From Alcanivorax quisquiliarum (lineage in GTDB: Bacteria > Pseudomonadota > Gammaproteobacteria > Pseudomonadales > Alcanivoracaceae): DNA of 64,000 nt. The notes under the pieces were generated by a model. The model had not been told where the DNA came from and did no database searches. It saw only the letters and a list, made by a program, of their open reading frames with translations. The stretch is from the NCBI RefSeq assembly GCF_023051175.1, contig NZ_JALKII010000006.1, positions 1 to 64,000 on the forward strand. Reading direction: 5' to 3'. Below, one piece after another: positions 27,154 through 36,223 of the stretch (positions within the stretch are counted from its first letter, which is position 1; the number at the start of each line of letters is the position of its first letter). The position numbers and the translations under genes were made by a program.

Positions 27154-28224
27154 ATGCGCCGCCGTCGCCTCGGCCTGATTATTTTTGCCACGCTCGCGGC
27201 AGCTCTGGTATTGCTGCACCTGCTTTTACCATTGCTGATTCGTGATTATCTCAACCGGCAATTTGCCGATATGGGCGCCTACCGTGGGCATATCGAGGAT
27301 GTGGATCTGGCACTGTGGCGGGGCGCCTACCGCATCAACGGCCTGATGGTGGAACGCACCGACACCGAGATGCCGGTGCCGTTCCTTGATGCGCCGCAGA
27401 TTCTGCTGGCGGTGAGCTGGCGAGCGCTGTGGCGCGGTGCTGTTGTCGCCAGAGTGCAGTTTCGTTCGCCGTCGCTGAATTTCGTCGACGGCGGCGATAG
27501 CGCACAGGGCCAGGCCGGCGAAGGCGTGGATTGGCGCGTGCGGCTGGAGCAGCTGGTGCCGATTCGCATTGACGAACTCAGTGTGCGCGATGGCCAGGTT
27601 CACTTTCGTAATTTTCACAGCGAACCGCCGGTGGATGTTTATCTCACTCAACTTGATATGGACATCCTCAACCTGCGCAACACTCGCGATGCCGATGGCA
27701 CACGCGTCGCCACCGTGGAAGCCACCGGCCTGTTGCAGGATCAAGCCCCCACCGAAGCGCTGGCGCAGCTTGATCCGTTCGGCGAGTTAAACGATTTCGA
27801 CCTTCAGCTGCGCATTACCGACCTCTCCCTCACAGCACTGAACGAGCTGGCCGGCGCTTACGGAAAATTCGACTTCGCCGGCGGCGAGGGGGATTTCGTG
27901 ATGGAACTAAATGCGGATGAGGGGCGCCTCTCCGGCTATGCCAAACCACTGTTTCGCGACGTACGCGTGTTCGCTTGGGAACAGGATGTGACAACCGACG
28001 ACAAACCGCTGATACGCGCCGGCTGGGAAGCGCTGGTGGATCTGGTGGCCACCGTGTTTCGCAACCAGCCGCAACGACAGTTCGCCACCCGCGTGCCCAT
28101 CGAAGGCAGCCTGGAGCAAACCGAAACCAGCATCCTTCGCGCCATTGGCGGTGTGCTGCGCAATGCTTTCGTCGAAGCCTACCAGCCCTGGTTCGAGCAA
28201 CAAACGGAGCGCGAATCGCAATAG
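27154..28224 (+). CDS. DUF748-like membrane-anchored protein
   Basis: 356 residues, starting at ATG 27154 with AAGGAGG. One N-terminal transmembrane helix (LGLIIFATLAAALVLLHLLL) is followed by a large beta-rich periplasmic domain with AsmA/DUF748-like repeats: DVDLALWRGAYRINGLMVER, PQILLAVSWRALWRGAVVAR and IDELSVRDGQVHFRNFH. Proteins of this kind belong to the AsmA/DUF748 group linked to envelope assembly or lipid transfer; its function here is not known. The longer open frame upstream overlaps the extensin-like gene and is not used. It is followed 62 bases on by the Na/Pi cotransporter. Confidence 0.78.
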   Translation: MRRRRLGLIIFATLAAALVLLHLLLPLLIRDYLNRQFADMGAYRGHIEDVDLALWRGAYRINGLMVERTDTEMPVPFLDAPQILLAVSWRALWRGAVVARVQFRSPSLNFVDGGDSAQGQAGEGVDWRVRLEQLVPIRIDELSVRDGQVHFRNFHSEPPVDVYLTQLDMDILNLRNTRDADGTRVATVEATGLLQDQAPTEALAQLDPFGELNDFDLQLRITDLSLTALNELAGAYGKFDFAGGEGDFVMELNADEGRLSGYAKPLFRDVRVFAWEQDVTTDDKPLIRAGWEALVDLVATVFRNQPQRQFATRVPIEGSLEQTETSILRAIGGVLRNAFVEAYQPWFEQQTERESQ

Positions 28225-28286
28225 TTGCCGTGGCGTTGCCGCCCGCCTAATCTGCTCTCTCATCGTGTCGGGGAAAGGCGCACAAA

Positions 28287-29939
28287 ATGACAAGCGTGTG
28301 GCAGGTTCTGGCCGGGCTGGGCCTGTTCCTGCTGGGCATGGATTACATCGAGCGCGGCCTGAAAGGGCTCGGCAACGAGCTGCTGGTGCGCGTGCTGCGC
28401 CGCAGCACCGTCACGCCCTGGCGGGGGGTGCTGGTGGGCGCAAGCGCGACCGCACTGATGCAGAGCAGCACGCTGGTGGGCTTGCTGGTGCTGGCATTTG
28501 TCGGCGCGGGCGTGATGCCGATGCAAAACGCGCTGGGCGTGGTCGCGGGCAGCCACGTCGGCACCACCCTGACCGGCTGGCTGGTGGCCACACTGGGCTT
28601 CAAGCTTGATCTCACCACGCTGGCGTTGCCTTTGATCGGCATTGGCGGTTTCGTCACCGCATTATTGGCGCCGCAAGGGCGCATCGCGGCCGCCGCCCGG
28701 CTGCTGCTTGGTTTCGGCCTGTTGCTGTTCGGCCTTGGCTTCATGAAGACCGCCGTCGATGGCCTGGCCGAGCAGGTGGATATCAGCCTGTTCGATAATT
28801 ACCCGGTGCAGATGTTTGCGCTGCTGGGCCTGCTGCTGGCCACGGTGCTGCAATCCAGCACCGCCACCATGATGATCAGTCTCTCGGCGCTGCATGGCGG
28901 TGTCATCACGCTGCCCATGGCTGCCGCGATCACCGCCGGTGCTCATATCGGCACCACCGGCACCATGGTACTGGGCGTGCTGCGCGGCGATGCCAGCAGC
29001 CGGCGCGTGGCGGCTTTCAATGTCATCTACAGCACCAGCACCGCACTGCTGGCGCTTTTTCTGCTGCTGCCCTGGCTGGCGCCGATGCAGGCACGGCTCG
29101 GCGTGACCGATCCGCTGTATATGCTGGTGGGGTTTCATACCACCTTCACGCTGCTCGGCGTGCTGCTGTTCTACCCCTTTATCGTGCGCGCCGCACCGCT
29201 GCTGGAGCGCTACGTCGGCGCCCGCCGCGATCAGCTGGGGCATTACATCAGCAAGGTGCCGCCGCTGGTGAGCGAGGCGGCCCAGACCGCGCTGGCCAGG
29301 GAAAGCCTGCACGCGCTGGGCCGCGCCCTGGATCTGGTGGTGCGCCCTTTTGGCGGCCAGGCCGGAGAAGCCCTGCGCCCCCCGCAGCCAGCGCGCCACC
29401 GGCTGGCCAGTCGGCCGGGGCATCTTGAAGATTATGCCGCGCTGAAAACCCTGGAAGGCGATATTCTCGATTTCGCCACGCGCATGCACACCGCGACCTT
29501 GAGCGAGGCGACCGTGGCACGCGACAACCGGCTCACCAATGCCGTGCGCGAGGCGGTGTATGCAGCAAAATCCATCAAGGATGTGCTCGGCAATCTGGAA
29601 GACATGCGCATCCGGCCCGCTACCCAGGGCTGGATCACTGATCTCGGTGGGCATGTACTGGCCACCGCCACCACTCTGGAAACGTTGCTGGTGGCTCACG
29701 TTGCCGGCGAGCAGGAAGATGCCCCCGGCGATGCCGCAAGCGGCGTGGCCACGCAGACCCTGGCACACCTGGCCAGCGCGCACGAGCAAGCCATTCATCA
29801 GGCTATGGCGCTGCCCGGCGGCTGGGGCGGCTACCTGCAATCCACGGCATTGAATGTGATCCGCGAAGTGGATCAAAGCATCGTCAGCTTGCTGCGCGCC
29901 GCCAGCCTGGTGCTCTCCGGTCAGGAAAGCAGCGACTGA
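28287..29939 (+). CDS. Na+/phosphate cotransporter family protein with PhoU-like C-terminus
   Basis: 550 residues. Eight or nine membrane segments in residues 1-320 with the two family signatures: TALMQSSTLVGLLVLAFVG and ATVLQSSTATMMISLSALHG (the QSS motifs that bind Na+ and phosphate), plus SHVGTTLTGWLVATL and AHIGTTGTMVLGVL. The C-terminal 200 residues are cytoplasmic, helical and PhoU-like (for example DFATRMHTATLSEATVARDN, SAHEQAIHQAMALPG). It acts in phosphate import or export; no pho-box is visible upstream. It is probably cotranscribed with the upstream DUF748-like gene. Confidence 0.92.
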   Translation: MTSVWQVLAGLGLFLLGMDYIERGLKGLGNELLVRVLRRSTVTPWRGVLVGASATALMQSSTLVGLLVLAFVGAGVMPMQNALGVVAGSHVGTTLTGWLVATLGFKLDLTTLALPLIGIGGFVTALLAPQGRIAAAARLLLGFGLLLFGLGFMKTAVDGLAEQVDISLFDNYPVQMFALLGLLLATVLQSSTATMMISLSALHGGVITLPMAAAITAGAHIGTTGTMVLGVLRGDASSRRVAAFNVIYSTSTALLALFLLLPWLAPMQARLGVTDPLYMLVGFHTTFTLLGVLLFYPFIVRAAPLLERYVGARRDQLGHYISKVPPLVSEAAQTALARESLHALGRALDLVVRPFGGQAGEALRPPQPARHRLASRPGHLEDYAALKTLEGDILDFATRMHTATLSEATVARDNRLTNAVREAVYAAKSIKDVLGNLEDMRIRPATQGWITDLGGHVLATATTLETLLVAHVAGEQEDAPGDAASGVATQTLAHLASAHEQAIHQAMALPGGWGGYLQSTALNVIREVDQSIVSLLRAASLVLSGQESSD

Positions 29940-30019
29940 TCGCGGCATAATCAGCCGCCAGAGCGTGCGCCTGAGCGCGGCACTGCAACGCCATCAACAC
30001 CGATCACGGGGGATTTTTC

Positions 30020-30460
30020 ATGATGCCAGCAGAACACCTGGCCACACTCGCCGCCGGGGGATTTTTTCTCACCGGCCTGCTCACCGGCGTATGGAAGTAC
30101 AGCCAGATTCACGGCAGCGCCGCAGGCGAAGCGCATCCCTATGTCAATATCGCCCACCGCACTGCGCTGCTTTACAGCTTTGCCTGCCTGTTGCTGGCGC
30201 ACTTCGCCACGCTCAGCCAGCTTGATCCGGTGCTGGAGTTCTGGGCCGTGGCGGTGCAAGTGGTGTTTTTTGCCGCCGCTGTCGGCTCTTATGTGCTGCA
30301 CGGCTGGCTGGCCGACACCGACAACCAGCTGCGCCGGCCGTTCAAGCTCGGCCGGTTTCATCTGCCCGGTTTCTTGATGGGTGGCTTTATGCTGGCGCTG
30401 ATCGCCGGCGAGATCGGTGGCTTTCTGGTGCTGTTTTACGGCGTGATCATCGCACTGTGA
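30020..30460 (+). CDS. Four-helix inner-membrane protein of unknown function
   Basis: 146 residues starting at ATG 30020 (or 30023). Four hydrophobic segments: LATLAAGGFFLTGLLTGVW, ALLYSFACLLLAHFATL, FWAVAVQVVFFAAAVGSYVL and LPGFLMGGFMLALIAGEIGG followed by FLVLFYGVIIAL. The loops contain conserved-looking HPYVNIAHRT and HGWLADTDNQLRRPFKLGRF. I do not recognise the family; the pattern resembles small integral membrane proteins of hydrocarbon-degrading gammaproteobacteria. An 80-base gap precedes it and a gap of about 230 bases follows. Confidence 0.7.
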   Translation: MMPAEHLATLAAGGFFLTGLLTGVWKYSQIHGSAAGEAHPYVNIAHRTALLYSFACLLLAHFATLSQLDPVLEFWAVAVQVVFFAAAVGSYVLHGWLADTDNQLRRPFKLGRFHLPGFLMGGFMLALIAGEIGGFLVLFYGVIIAL

Positions 30461-30694
30461 CCGCTGCTGCCGGCGCGGCACTGCGCAGGTTCGCATAACG
30501 GCCCTGCGTCACGCCGCGCCGGCGTACACCTGTCTAGCTCCGCGTGAGCGCCGTCTTGCTCAAGCGGCCGCCGTCACAAGCGGGATCACACTGGCGCTGG
30601 TAATAGCGGGCGCCATCGCGCTGGCGCTGGCCGCCTTGCGCGAGCTTTCCCGGATGTTCTGAGCCGGGCCATGCGCGCCGAGGCAAGTGCGGCC

Positions 30695-31525
30695 TCATTT
30701 CAGAAACGGCAACTGCACCCCCGCCAGCTTGTCCACCAGTCGCGGCGCCAGGCGCTTGGCGTAATACATGCCCCATGCCTCCGGGGATACCGGCTGCACC
30801 GCCACATTGCGGCGCACGGCGCGCAAGATCGCGGCAGCCACCTGCTCTGGCGTGTAATTGCGCTTTTTATAAAAAGCTTCCACCCGGCCCTGGCGGCCCT
30901 GCTCTCCCAGCGCGCCCTGCATCAAGGAGCTGGCCACGATGCCGGTATTGATAATGCCGGGGCAAATAGCGCTCACACCGATACCGTGCGCGGCCATATC
31001 ACCGCGCAGCGATTCGGTGAAACCCTGCACGGCAAACTTGCTCGCCGCATAAATCGGCATCTCCGGCGCTGCCACAAACGCCGCCGCCGACGCAATGTTG
31101 ATGACGTGCCCGCCCTTACCTCGGGCAACCATGGCGGGCAGGAACGCATGGCAGCCGTGCACCACACCCATCAGGTTGATATCCATGACTTTGCGCCACG
31201 CTTCAATAGTGGTATCCAGAAACCGCCCGCCGCTGCCGATGCCGGCGTTGTTCATCAGGATATCCAGCGCCTTGATCTCGTCGTGCACCTGAGCGGCCAT
31301 CGCCTGCACCGCATCAACATCCGCCACATCGCATTGCAGCGCCCGCGCAACGCCGCCTTGCGCCTGGATCAGCGCCGCCGTATCGCGGGCCGCCTCCAGC
31401 CGGATATCCACCACCCACAACCGGGCGCCAGCCTGTGCAAACGCGAGTGCCGTCGCCCGGCCAATCCCGCTCCCGGCGCCGGTTATCAGGGTTTCTCGTG
31501 CCTTGAAATCCTTCACCTTGTCCAC
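30695..31525 (-). CDS. Short-chain dehydrogenase/reductase
   Basis: NAD(P)-dependent oxidoreductase of the classical SDR family, 276 residues. Cofactor motif LITGAGSGIGRATALAF, LDILMNNAGIGSGG (NNAG), the catalytic Ser in INIASAAAF, and Y-x-x-x-K in MPIYAASKFAV are all present. The start is GTG 31525, six bases after the upstream gene's stop and preceded by GAGGG. The C-terminus (AWGMYYAKRLAPRLVDKLAG) resembles SDRs fused to or paired with alpha/beta hydrolases in lipid-degrading bacteria; no hydrolase is adjacent here. Substrate unknown. Confidence 0.9.
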   Translation of the reverse strand: MDKVKDFKARETLITGAGSGIGRATALAFAQAGARLWVVDIRLEAARDTAALIQAQGGVARALQCDVADVDAVQAMAAQVHDEIKALDILMNNAGIGSGGRFLDTTIEAWRKVMDINLMGVVHGCHAFLPAMVARGKGGHVINIASAAAFVAAPEMPIYAASKFAVQGFTESLRGDMAAHGIGVSAICPGIINTGIVASSLMQGALGEQGRQGRVEAFYKKRNYTPEQVAAAILRAVRRNVAVQPVSPEAWGMYYAKRLAPRLVDKLAGVQLPFLK

Positions 31526-31531
31526 CAGCCC

Positions 31532-31867
31532 TCAATACCCCCAGTCCAGATCATCCAGCGTGACGGTCAAATCGCGCCTGGCCACGTTAACCCCCATGAA
31601 GGTATAGGAATCGCCATCCTCATCGACCAGCTTCACATCAAAGTAAGGTGAATCGTAGCCATTCAGGTTGACACGAAGCGTCTCGCCGTCGGGCAGGATA
31701 TCGGCCCCGAGCACGTCTTCTTCCCACTCATCCGAAGACTGCGGGCTGACATAAATGTAATAGATCGCATAGCCGGTATTGTTGGTGATCTTGATATAAT
31801 AATCCGCCGCCCAGCCAGGCAGGCACCACAAAAGGGCCGCCAGGGCCAACCATCCGCGCAAACGCAT
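31532..31867 (-). CDS. Small secreted protein, unknown function
   Basis: 111 residues starting at ATG 31867 (GGAAGG upstream). The signal peptide RLRGWLALAALLWCLPGWAA is expected to be cleaved after AWA-like WAA. The mature part is a short beta-sandwich-like domain: YYIKITNNTGYAIYYIYVSP, SSDEWEEDVLGADILPDGET, PYFDVKLVDEDGDSYTFMGV. Acidic Asp-rich loops (VDEDGDSY) could bind calcium. The stop and the SDR start are six bases apart, so the two are one operon. Family not identified; the first half weakly resembles the lipoprotein at 61765. Confidence 0.65.
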   Translation of the reverse strand: MRLRGWLALAALLWCLPGWAADYYIKITNNTGYAIYYIYVSPQSSDEWEEDVLGADILPDGETLRVNLNGYDSPYFDVKLVDEDGDSYTFMGVNVARRDLTVTLDDLDWGY

Positions 31868-32192
31868 ATCGCACCCTTCCTTTATCAGTTCCAGTTCTTG
31901 TCGGACTTCTCGCGTGAAGTGTACTCCGCAACGCCTCGGCAGGGAGCCTCCCAAACGTGGGTTGAAAAGTGGATTAATCATGGATGCCGCCCTGCGGTTG
32001 CAGCGCTGCATCCTGCTCAGGCTTGAGCGCCTGCAACACATGGCACGAAAGTACTTTCTTCAGGGCGCCGCCGGGCTGAAAATCCCCTTATACTTGGCTT
32101 TTTTCCGGGGCCGGCTCCTTCAGCAAGGCGGCGCAGCTGCCCGGCAAATGTCAAACCACCGGCTCACCCCGACTGACTCGCAAGGCTCGCTC

Positions 32193-33662
32193 ATGACCGA
32201 TACACCGCGCCCCGCCATACGCTCACCCCTGACCACCCGCGTTGCCAGCATCGGCTTTTTTCTTGGCCCGATATTGCTGCTGACATTTCTACTGGTGCCG
32301 CCGCCCGGTGAGCTGGCGCGCGACACCTGGGTGACGCTGGGCCTGCTGTTGATGATGGCCTGCTGGTGGGCAACAGAAGCCATCCCGCTGCCAGTCACCT
32401 CGCTACTGCCACTGGCGCTGATCCCGTTGCTGGGGCTGGGCACCATCAGCAGCGCGGCCGCCCCTTACGCCAACCATGTAATTTTTCTGTTCATGGGCGG
32501 CTTCATGCTGGGGCTGGCCATGCAGCGCTGGCAGCTGCACCGCCGCATCGCCTTGCTCACGCTGCTTGCGGTGGGCAACCAGCCGCGCAATCAGATCGGC
32601 GGTTTCATGCTGGCCACCGGGCTGATCGGCATGTGGGTCAGCAATACCGCCACTGCGGTGATGATGCTGCCCATTGCGCTCTCGGTGGTGTCACTTCTGG
32701 GCAACGGCACCGACCCCGCCGAGCAGCCGGCACGGCAACGTTTCGCCACCAAGTTGCTGCTGGGCATCGCTTACGCCGCCAGCATCGGCGGCATCACCAC
32801 GTTGATCGCAACGCCGGCCAACGCCATGCTGGCCGCCTATCTGTTCGAGCATCACGATATCCAGATCGGCTTTGTGCAATGGATGAGCATCGGCATGCCC
32901 GTTGCCGCCGGCATGATGCTGTTCACCTGGTGGTGGCTCACTCGCGGCGGCTTCGATTTCCCGGTTCAGGACAGCCGCGCACTGCTGCGCCGCGAGCTGC
33001 TGGCGCTGGGCCCGATGTCGGCCGGCGAAAAACGAATCAGCCTGGTGTTTGTCACCGTGGCCCTGGCCTGGGTGCTGCGGCCGTTGCTGGCGCGCTACCT
33101 GCCGGGGCTGACCGATGCCGGCATTGCCATGATCATGGCCATCGCCCTGTTTCTCATACCGGCAAACTGGAAGGAACGCGTGTTTCTGATGGATTGGGAG
33201 GCCACGGCGAAACTGCCCTGGGGGGTGCTGCTGTTGTTCGGCGGCGGCCTGTCTCTGGCGGGCGTGATCACTTCCTCGGGGCTTGCGCAGTGGATCGCCG
33301 GCAGCCTGGGCGGCCTCGGCGCGCTGCCAGTCATCCTGATGATCGGGCTGGTGGTGCTGGTCATCAACCTGTTCACCGAAGTGACCTCCAACACCGCCAC
33401 GGCAGCCGCCTTTCTGCCACTCATGGGAGCCCTTGCCGTGGCTCAGGGCCTGCCACCGGAGCTGCTTGCGGTGCCGGTCGCCATCGCCGCCAGTTGCTCG
33501 TTCATCATGCCCGTCGCCACGCCGCCCAATGCACTGGTGTTCGGTACCGGCCATGTTGCGCTCCCGGCAATGATGCGTGCCGGCCTGGCGCTGAATATTT
33601 TCGGCGTCATCCTGATCACTGTGCTGAGTTACCTTATTGTCGGCCTGCTCTGGCGCTACTGA
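32193..33662 (+). CDS. SLC13/DASS family transporter
   Basis: Sodium-coupled anion or dicarboxylate transporter, 489 residues, eleven or twelve membrane segments. The two family SNT motifs are present (WVSNTATAVMMLPIALS and VTSNTATAAAFLPLMG), together with TEAIPLPVTSLLPLALIP and the C-terminal CSFIMPVATPPNALVFGTG. The start at ATG 32193 gives MTDTPRPAIRS; ATG 32148 is an alternative and adds 15 residues. Likely substrates are C4-dicarboxylates, citrate or sulfate; they cannot be assigned from sequence. The following 75-base gap holds a hairpin. Confidence 0.93.
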   Translation: MTDTPRPAIRSPLTTRVASIGFFLGPILLLTFLLVPPPGELARDTWVTLGLLLMMACWWATEAIPLPVTSLLPLALIPLLGLGTISSAAAPYANHVIFLFMGGFMLGLAMQRWQLHRRIALLTLLAVGNQPRNQIGGFMLATGLIGMWVSNTATAVMMLPIALSVVSLLGNGTDPAEQPARQRFATKLLLGIAYAASIGGITTLIATPANAMLAAYLFEHHDIQIGFVQWMSIGMPVAAGMMLFTWWWLTRGGFDFPVQDSRALLRRELLALGPMSAGEKRISLVFVTVALAWVLRPLLARYLPGLTDAGIAMIMAIALFLIPANWKERVFLMDWEATAKLPWGVLLLFGGGLSLAGVITSSGLAQWIAGSLGGLGALPVILMIGLVVLVINLFTEVTSNTATAAAFLPLMGALAVAQGLPPELLAVPVAIAASCSFIMPVATPPNALVFGTGHVALPAMMRAGLALNIFGVILITVLSYLIVGLLWRY

Positions 33663-33677
33663 GCAGCCCGCACGCTT

Positions 33678-33713
33678 GAAGCAGCGCAGCAAAACAGGCA
33701 CGCTCGCTGCTTC
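33678..33713 (+). terminator. Hairpin after DASS transporter
   Basis: GAAGCAGCG (33678-33686) and CGCTGCTTC (33705-33713) form a perfect 9-bp stem with an 18-nt loop, followed by ATTATCT. A weak terminator candidate between the transporter and the aminotransferase. Confidence 0.4.
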
Positions 33714-33737
33714 ATTATCTCGCACGGTGCCGGCGCC

Positions 33738-34886
33738 ATGCTTTCCGACAAGTTGCCCGATCAGGGCCTGACCATTTTCAGCCACATGACACAACTGGCG
33801 CAGCAAACCGGCGCCATCAATCTGTCGCAAGGCTTCCCGGATTTTGCACCACCGGCGGCGTTGCTGGAGGCCGCTGCCCGGCACCTGCGCGACGGCAATA
33901 ATCAATACGCGCCAATGGCCGGCATCGAGCCGCTACGCCAGCAAGTGGCCCTGAAAATCGCCCAGCGTTACCAGCGCACGCTTGATCACGATACCGAGCT
34001 CACCATCGTACCCGGCGCTACCGAAGCGATCTTCTGCGCTATTCAAACGCTGGTGCATCCCGGTGACGAAGTCATCCTGCTCGACCCGAGCTACGACAGC
34101 TATGCGCCCTCGGTGCAGCTTGCCGGGGGCCGCTGCGTGCACGTGCCGCTGCAACAGCCAGGCTTCACCATCGACTGGCAACGCCTCACCGATGCCTTCA
34201 CGGTGCGCACGCGAATGCTGATCATCAACTCGCCACATAATCCCAGCGGCGCCCTGTTTACCCGCGATGATCTCGATCAGCTTGCCACCCTGCTGCGCGG
34301 CAAAAATGTCTGGCTGCTATCCGATGAGGTCTACGAGCATCTGGTTTATGACGGCCGGCAACACGCCAGCGTGCTAGCACACGATGAGCTTTACCAGCGA
34401 GCGCTGGTGATCAGCTCGTTCGGCAAAACCTATCATGTGACCGGCTGGAAGACAGGCTACGTTGCCGCGCCGCCGACGCTGACCGCCGCACTGCGCAAAG
34501 TGCATCAATATGTGAGCTTCTGCGGTGTAACACCGATCCAGCATGCGCTGGCGGAATTCATGGCCAGCCATCCTCAGCATCTGGAGGAATTACCCGGCTT
34601 TTATCAAGCAAGGCGAGATTTTTTCTGCCGCCTGCTGGGCAGTTCGAAGTTTCATTTCACCCCCACTCCGGGTACCTATTTCCAACTGGCGGACTACAGT
34701 GCCATTCGTGCCGATCTGGACGATGTGGCCATGGTCGAATGGCTGGCGCATGAAGCCGGCGTAGCTGCCATTCCGATTTCTGTTTTTTACCGTGACCCCC
34801 CACCCGGCCTGCGCCTGGTGCGCTTCTGCTTTGCCAAGCAGGAAAGCACCTTGCAACAGGCCGCCGAGAGGCTGTGTGCATTATGA
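33738..34886 (+). CDS. Methionine/glutamine aminotransferase (YbdL/MtnE-type, PLP-dependent)
   Basis: Class I/II aminotransferase of 382 residues. It has NLSQGFPDF, INSPHNPSGALF, the conserved YEHLVYDG, and the Schiff-base Lys230 in SSFGKTYHVTGWKTGY. The N-terminus and length match E. coli YbdL, which prefers methionine, histidine or glutamine with 2-oxo acids such as 4-methylthio-2-oxobutanoate. The next gene is an omega-amidase overlapping it by four bases (ATGA), the usual partner that removes the keto-glutaramate product. Confidence 0.9.
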   Translation: MLSDKLPDQGLTIFSHMTQLAQQTGAINLSQGFPDFAPPAALLEAAARHLRDGNNQYAPMAGIEPLRQQVALKIAQRYQRTLDHDTELTIVPGATEAIFCAIQTLVHPGDEVILLDPSYDSYAPSVQLAGGRCVHVPLQQPGFTIDWQRLTDAFTVRTRMLIINSPHNPSGALFTRDDLDQLATLLRGKNVWLLSDEVYEHLVYDGRQHASVLAHDELYQRALVISSFGKTYHVTGWKTGYVAAPPTLTAALRKVHQYVSFCGVTPIQHALAEFMASHPQHLEELPGFYQARRDFFCRLLGSSKFHFTPTPGTYFQLADYSAIRADLDDVAMVEWLAHEAGVAAIPISVFYRDPPPGLRLVRFCFAKQESTLQQAAERLCAL

Positions 34887-35656
34887 AAGATTTGACCGTG
34901 GCGCTGGTGCAAAGCGCGCTGCACTGGGAAGACCGTGACGCCAACCTGCAGGATTTCGATGCGCTGCTACCTGCCGGCCAGGGTGCCGATGTGGTGATTC
35001 TGCCGGAGATGTTCACCACCGGATTTTCCATGACGCCGGAACGCTTTGCAGAGCCGCCCAACGGCCCCACCACCGACTGGATGCTCGGCCACGCGCGACA
35101 ACTGGATGCTGCCATCACCGGCAGCGTCATTGTGCGCAAGGACGACGGTCAGTTCGTCAATCGGCTTTACTGGGCACAGCCCGACGGCACCTTGTTGCAC
35201 TACGACAAGCGCCATCTGTTTCGCATGGTGGGCGAGCACGAACACTATGCCGCCGGGCAAGAACCGCTGGCGCTGACGTTTCGTGGCTGGCGCATCCGGC
35301 CGCTGATCTGTTACGACCTGCGTTTCCCCGCCTGGAGCCGCGCCACCGATACCGATCTGCTGCTCTATGTTGCAAACTGGCCGACGCCACGACGGCTGCA
35401 CTGGTTACGCCTGCTGGCCGCACGCGGCATCGAAAACCTGTGCTATTGCGCCGGCGTCAATCGCATCGGCGACGATGGCCGCGGCGCGCCACACCCCGGT
35501 GACTCTGCTGTGTTCGATTTCAACGGTGAAGCACTGCTGGATGCAGGCGAGGAAGACGGCGTGTTTCATACCACACTGTCGGCCAGCGAGCTCAACAGCT
35601 ACCGTGAGCGCTTCCCCGCCTGGCGCGACGCCGACCAGTTCACCATCGCGCCCTGA
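34883..35656 (+). CDS. Omega-amidase (YafV/Nit2-like, nitrilase superfamily)
   Basis: 257 residues, starting at ATG 34883 overlapping the aminotransferase stop. The catalytic Glu-Lys-Cys triad of the nitrilase superfamily is visible: Glu in LPEMFTTGFS, Lys in HYDKRHLFRM, Cys in RPLICYDLRFPAW. Omega-amidases hydrolyse 2-oxoglutaramate or 2-oxosuccinamate to the 2-oxo acid and ammonia, making the upstream transaminase reaction irreversible. The arrangement fits a glutamine transaminase-omega-amidase cycle, often used for methionine salvage. Confidence 0.92.
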   Translation: MKDLTVALVQSALHWEDRDANLQDFDALLPAGQGADVVILPEMFTTGFSMTPERFAEPPNGPTTDWMLGHARQLDAAITGSVIVRKDDGQFVNRLYWAQPDGTLLHYDKRHLFRMVGEHEHYAAGQEPLALTFRGWRIRPLICYDLRFPAWSRATDTDLLLYVANWPTPRRLHWLRLLAARGIENLCYCAGVNRIGDDGRGAPHPGDSAVFDFNGEALLDAGEEDGVFHTTLSASELNSYRERFPAWRDADQFTIAP

Positions 35657-35688
35657 GCGACACAGCGCGATACTTGCTCGGCTTGCTC

Positions 35689-35715
35689 GCCGCCCCGGCT
35701 CTGATCCGGGGCGGC
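35689..35715 (+). terminator. GC-rich hairpin after omega-amidase
   Basis: GCCGCCCCGG (35689-35698) and CCGGGGCGGC (35706-35715) form a perfect 10-bp stem with a 7-nt loop 32 bases after the stop. There is a short T-containing stretch but no proper T-run. Confidence 0.6.
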
Positions 35716-36223
35716 GCTCTTCTGGTGTGGCTTTTCCTGTAACGTGGTTGTGGCTCCTGCCGTAACTAATGACGGAACTTGTTGCACCACCGCTGGCGCC
35801 CTTCACGCCGCACACCATGTGCCCTGAAATATTTTTCACACCGAGCGCAAATTCGTTTTGACTCCAGCCCCCTGCTGCGCAAGGCTTGAAGGGCTGGCCG
35901 CCGCGCCTACACCAGCGAACACCTGCAATTGCTGCACCAGCCGGTGGCCGAATAACCATCGCGCCGCGCACCGCCGCTTCATGCGGGCGCGGCGCCGTCC
36001 TACCACAGCGGGGCGGCCGGGAGCATCCCGCCGTCACCGCCATGCCAGCGAAAGTTTCTGCCGTGATGACACAGCGATGGGTTTGGTTATTGCGGCCAAG
36101 CGGCGGTGGCGGAGGCGGTGGCGCGCAGGATGCGCGGAAGAAAATACAGTTTCAGGCAGAAGACAGGCCAAGGGGCGCCTGATCAGAGAGAATCGGATTA
36201 GAGCGCTTGCCACTCCAGCCCCA
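35716..36223. other. Non-coding gap (about 500 bases)
   Basis: This gap separates the omega-amidase and the convergent YbhN-like gene. A 38-codon frame at 36065 (Gly-rich, no ribosome site) and a longer Arg-rich frame at 35858 look like chance. I see nothing else recognisable; parts may be remnants of lost genes. Confidence 0.4.

Noticed and set aside
30461-30662. Hydrophobic stretch (ITLALVIAGAIALALAALRE) ending at a TGA
   Set aside because: It looks like a membrane helix, but no start codon precedes it in frame and it continues a shifted frame of the upstream gene. At best it is a remnant.
36065-36181. 38-codon Gly-rich frame (MTQRWVWLLRPSGGGGGGGA)
   Set aside because: No ribosome site, low complexity, and in a stretch without other coding signs.
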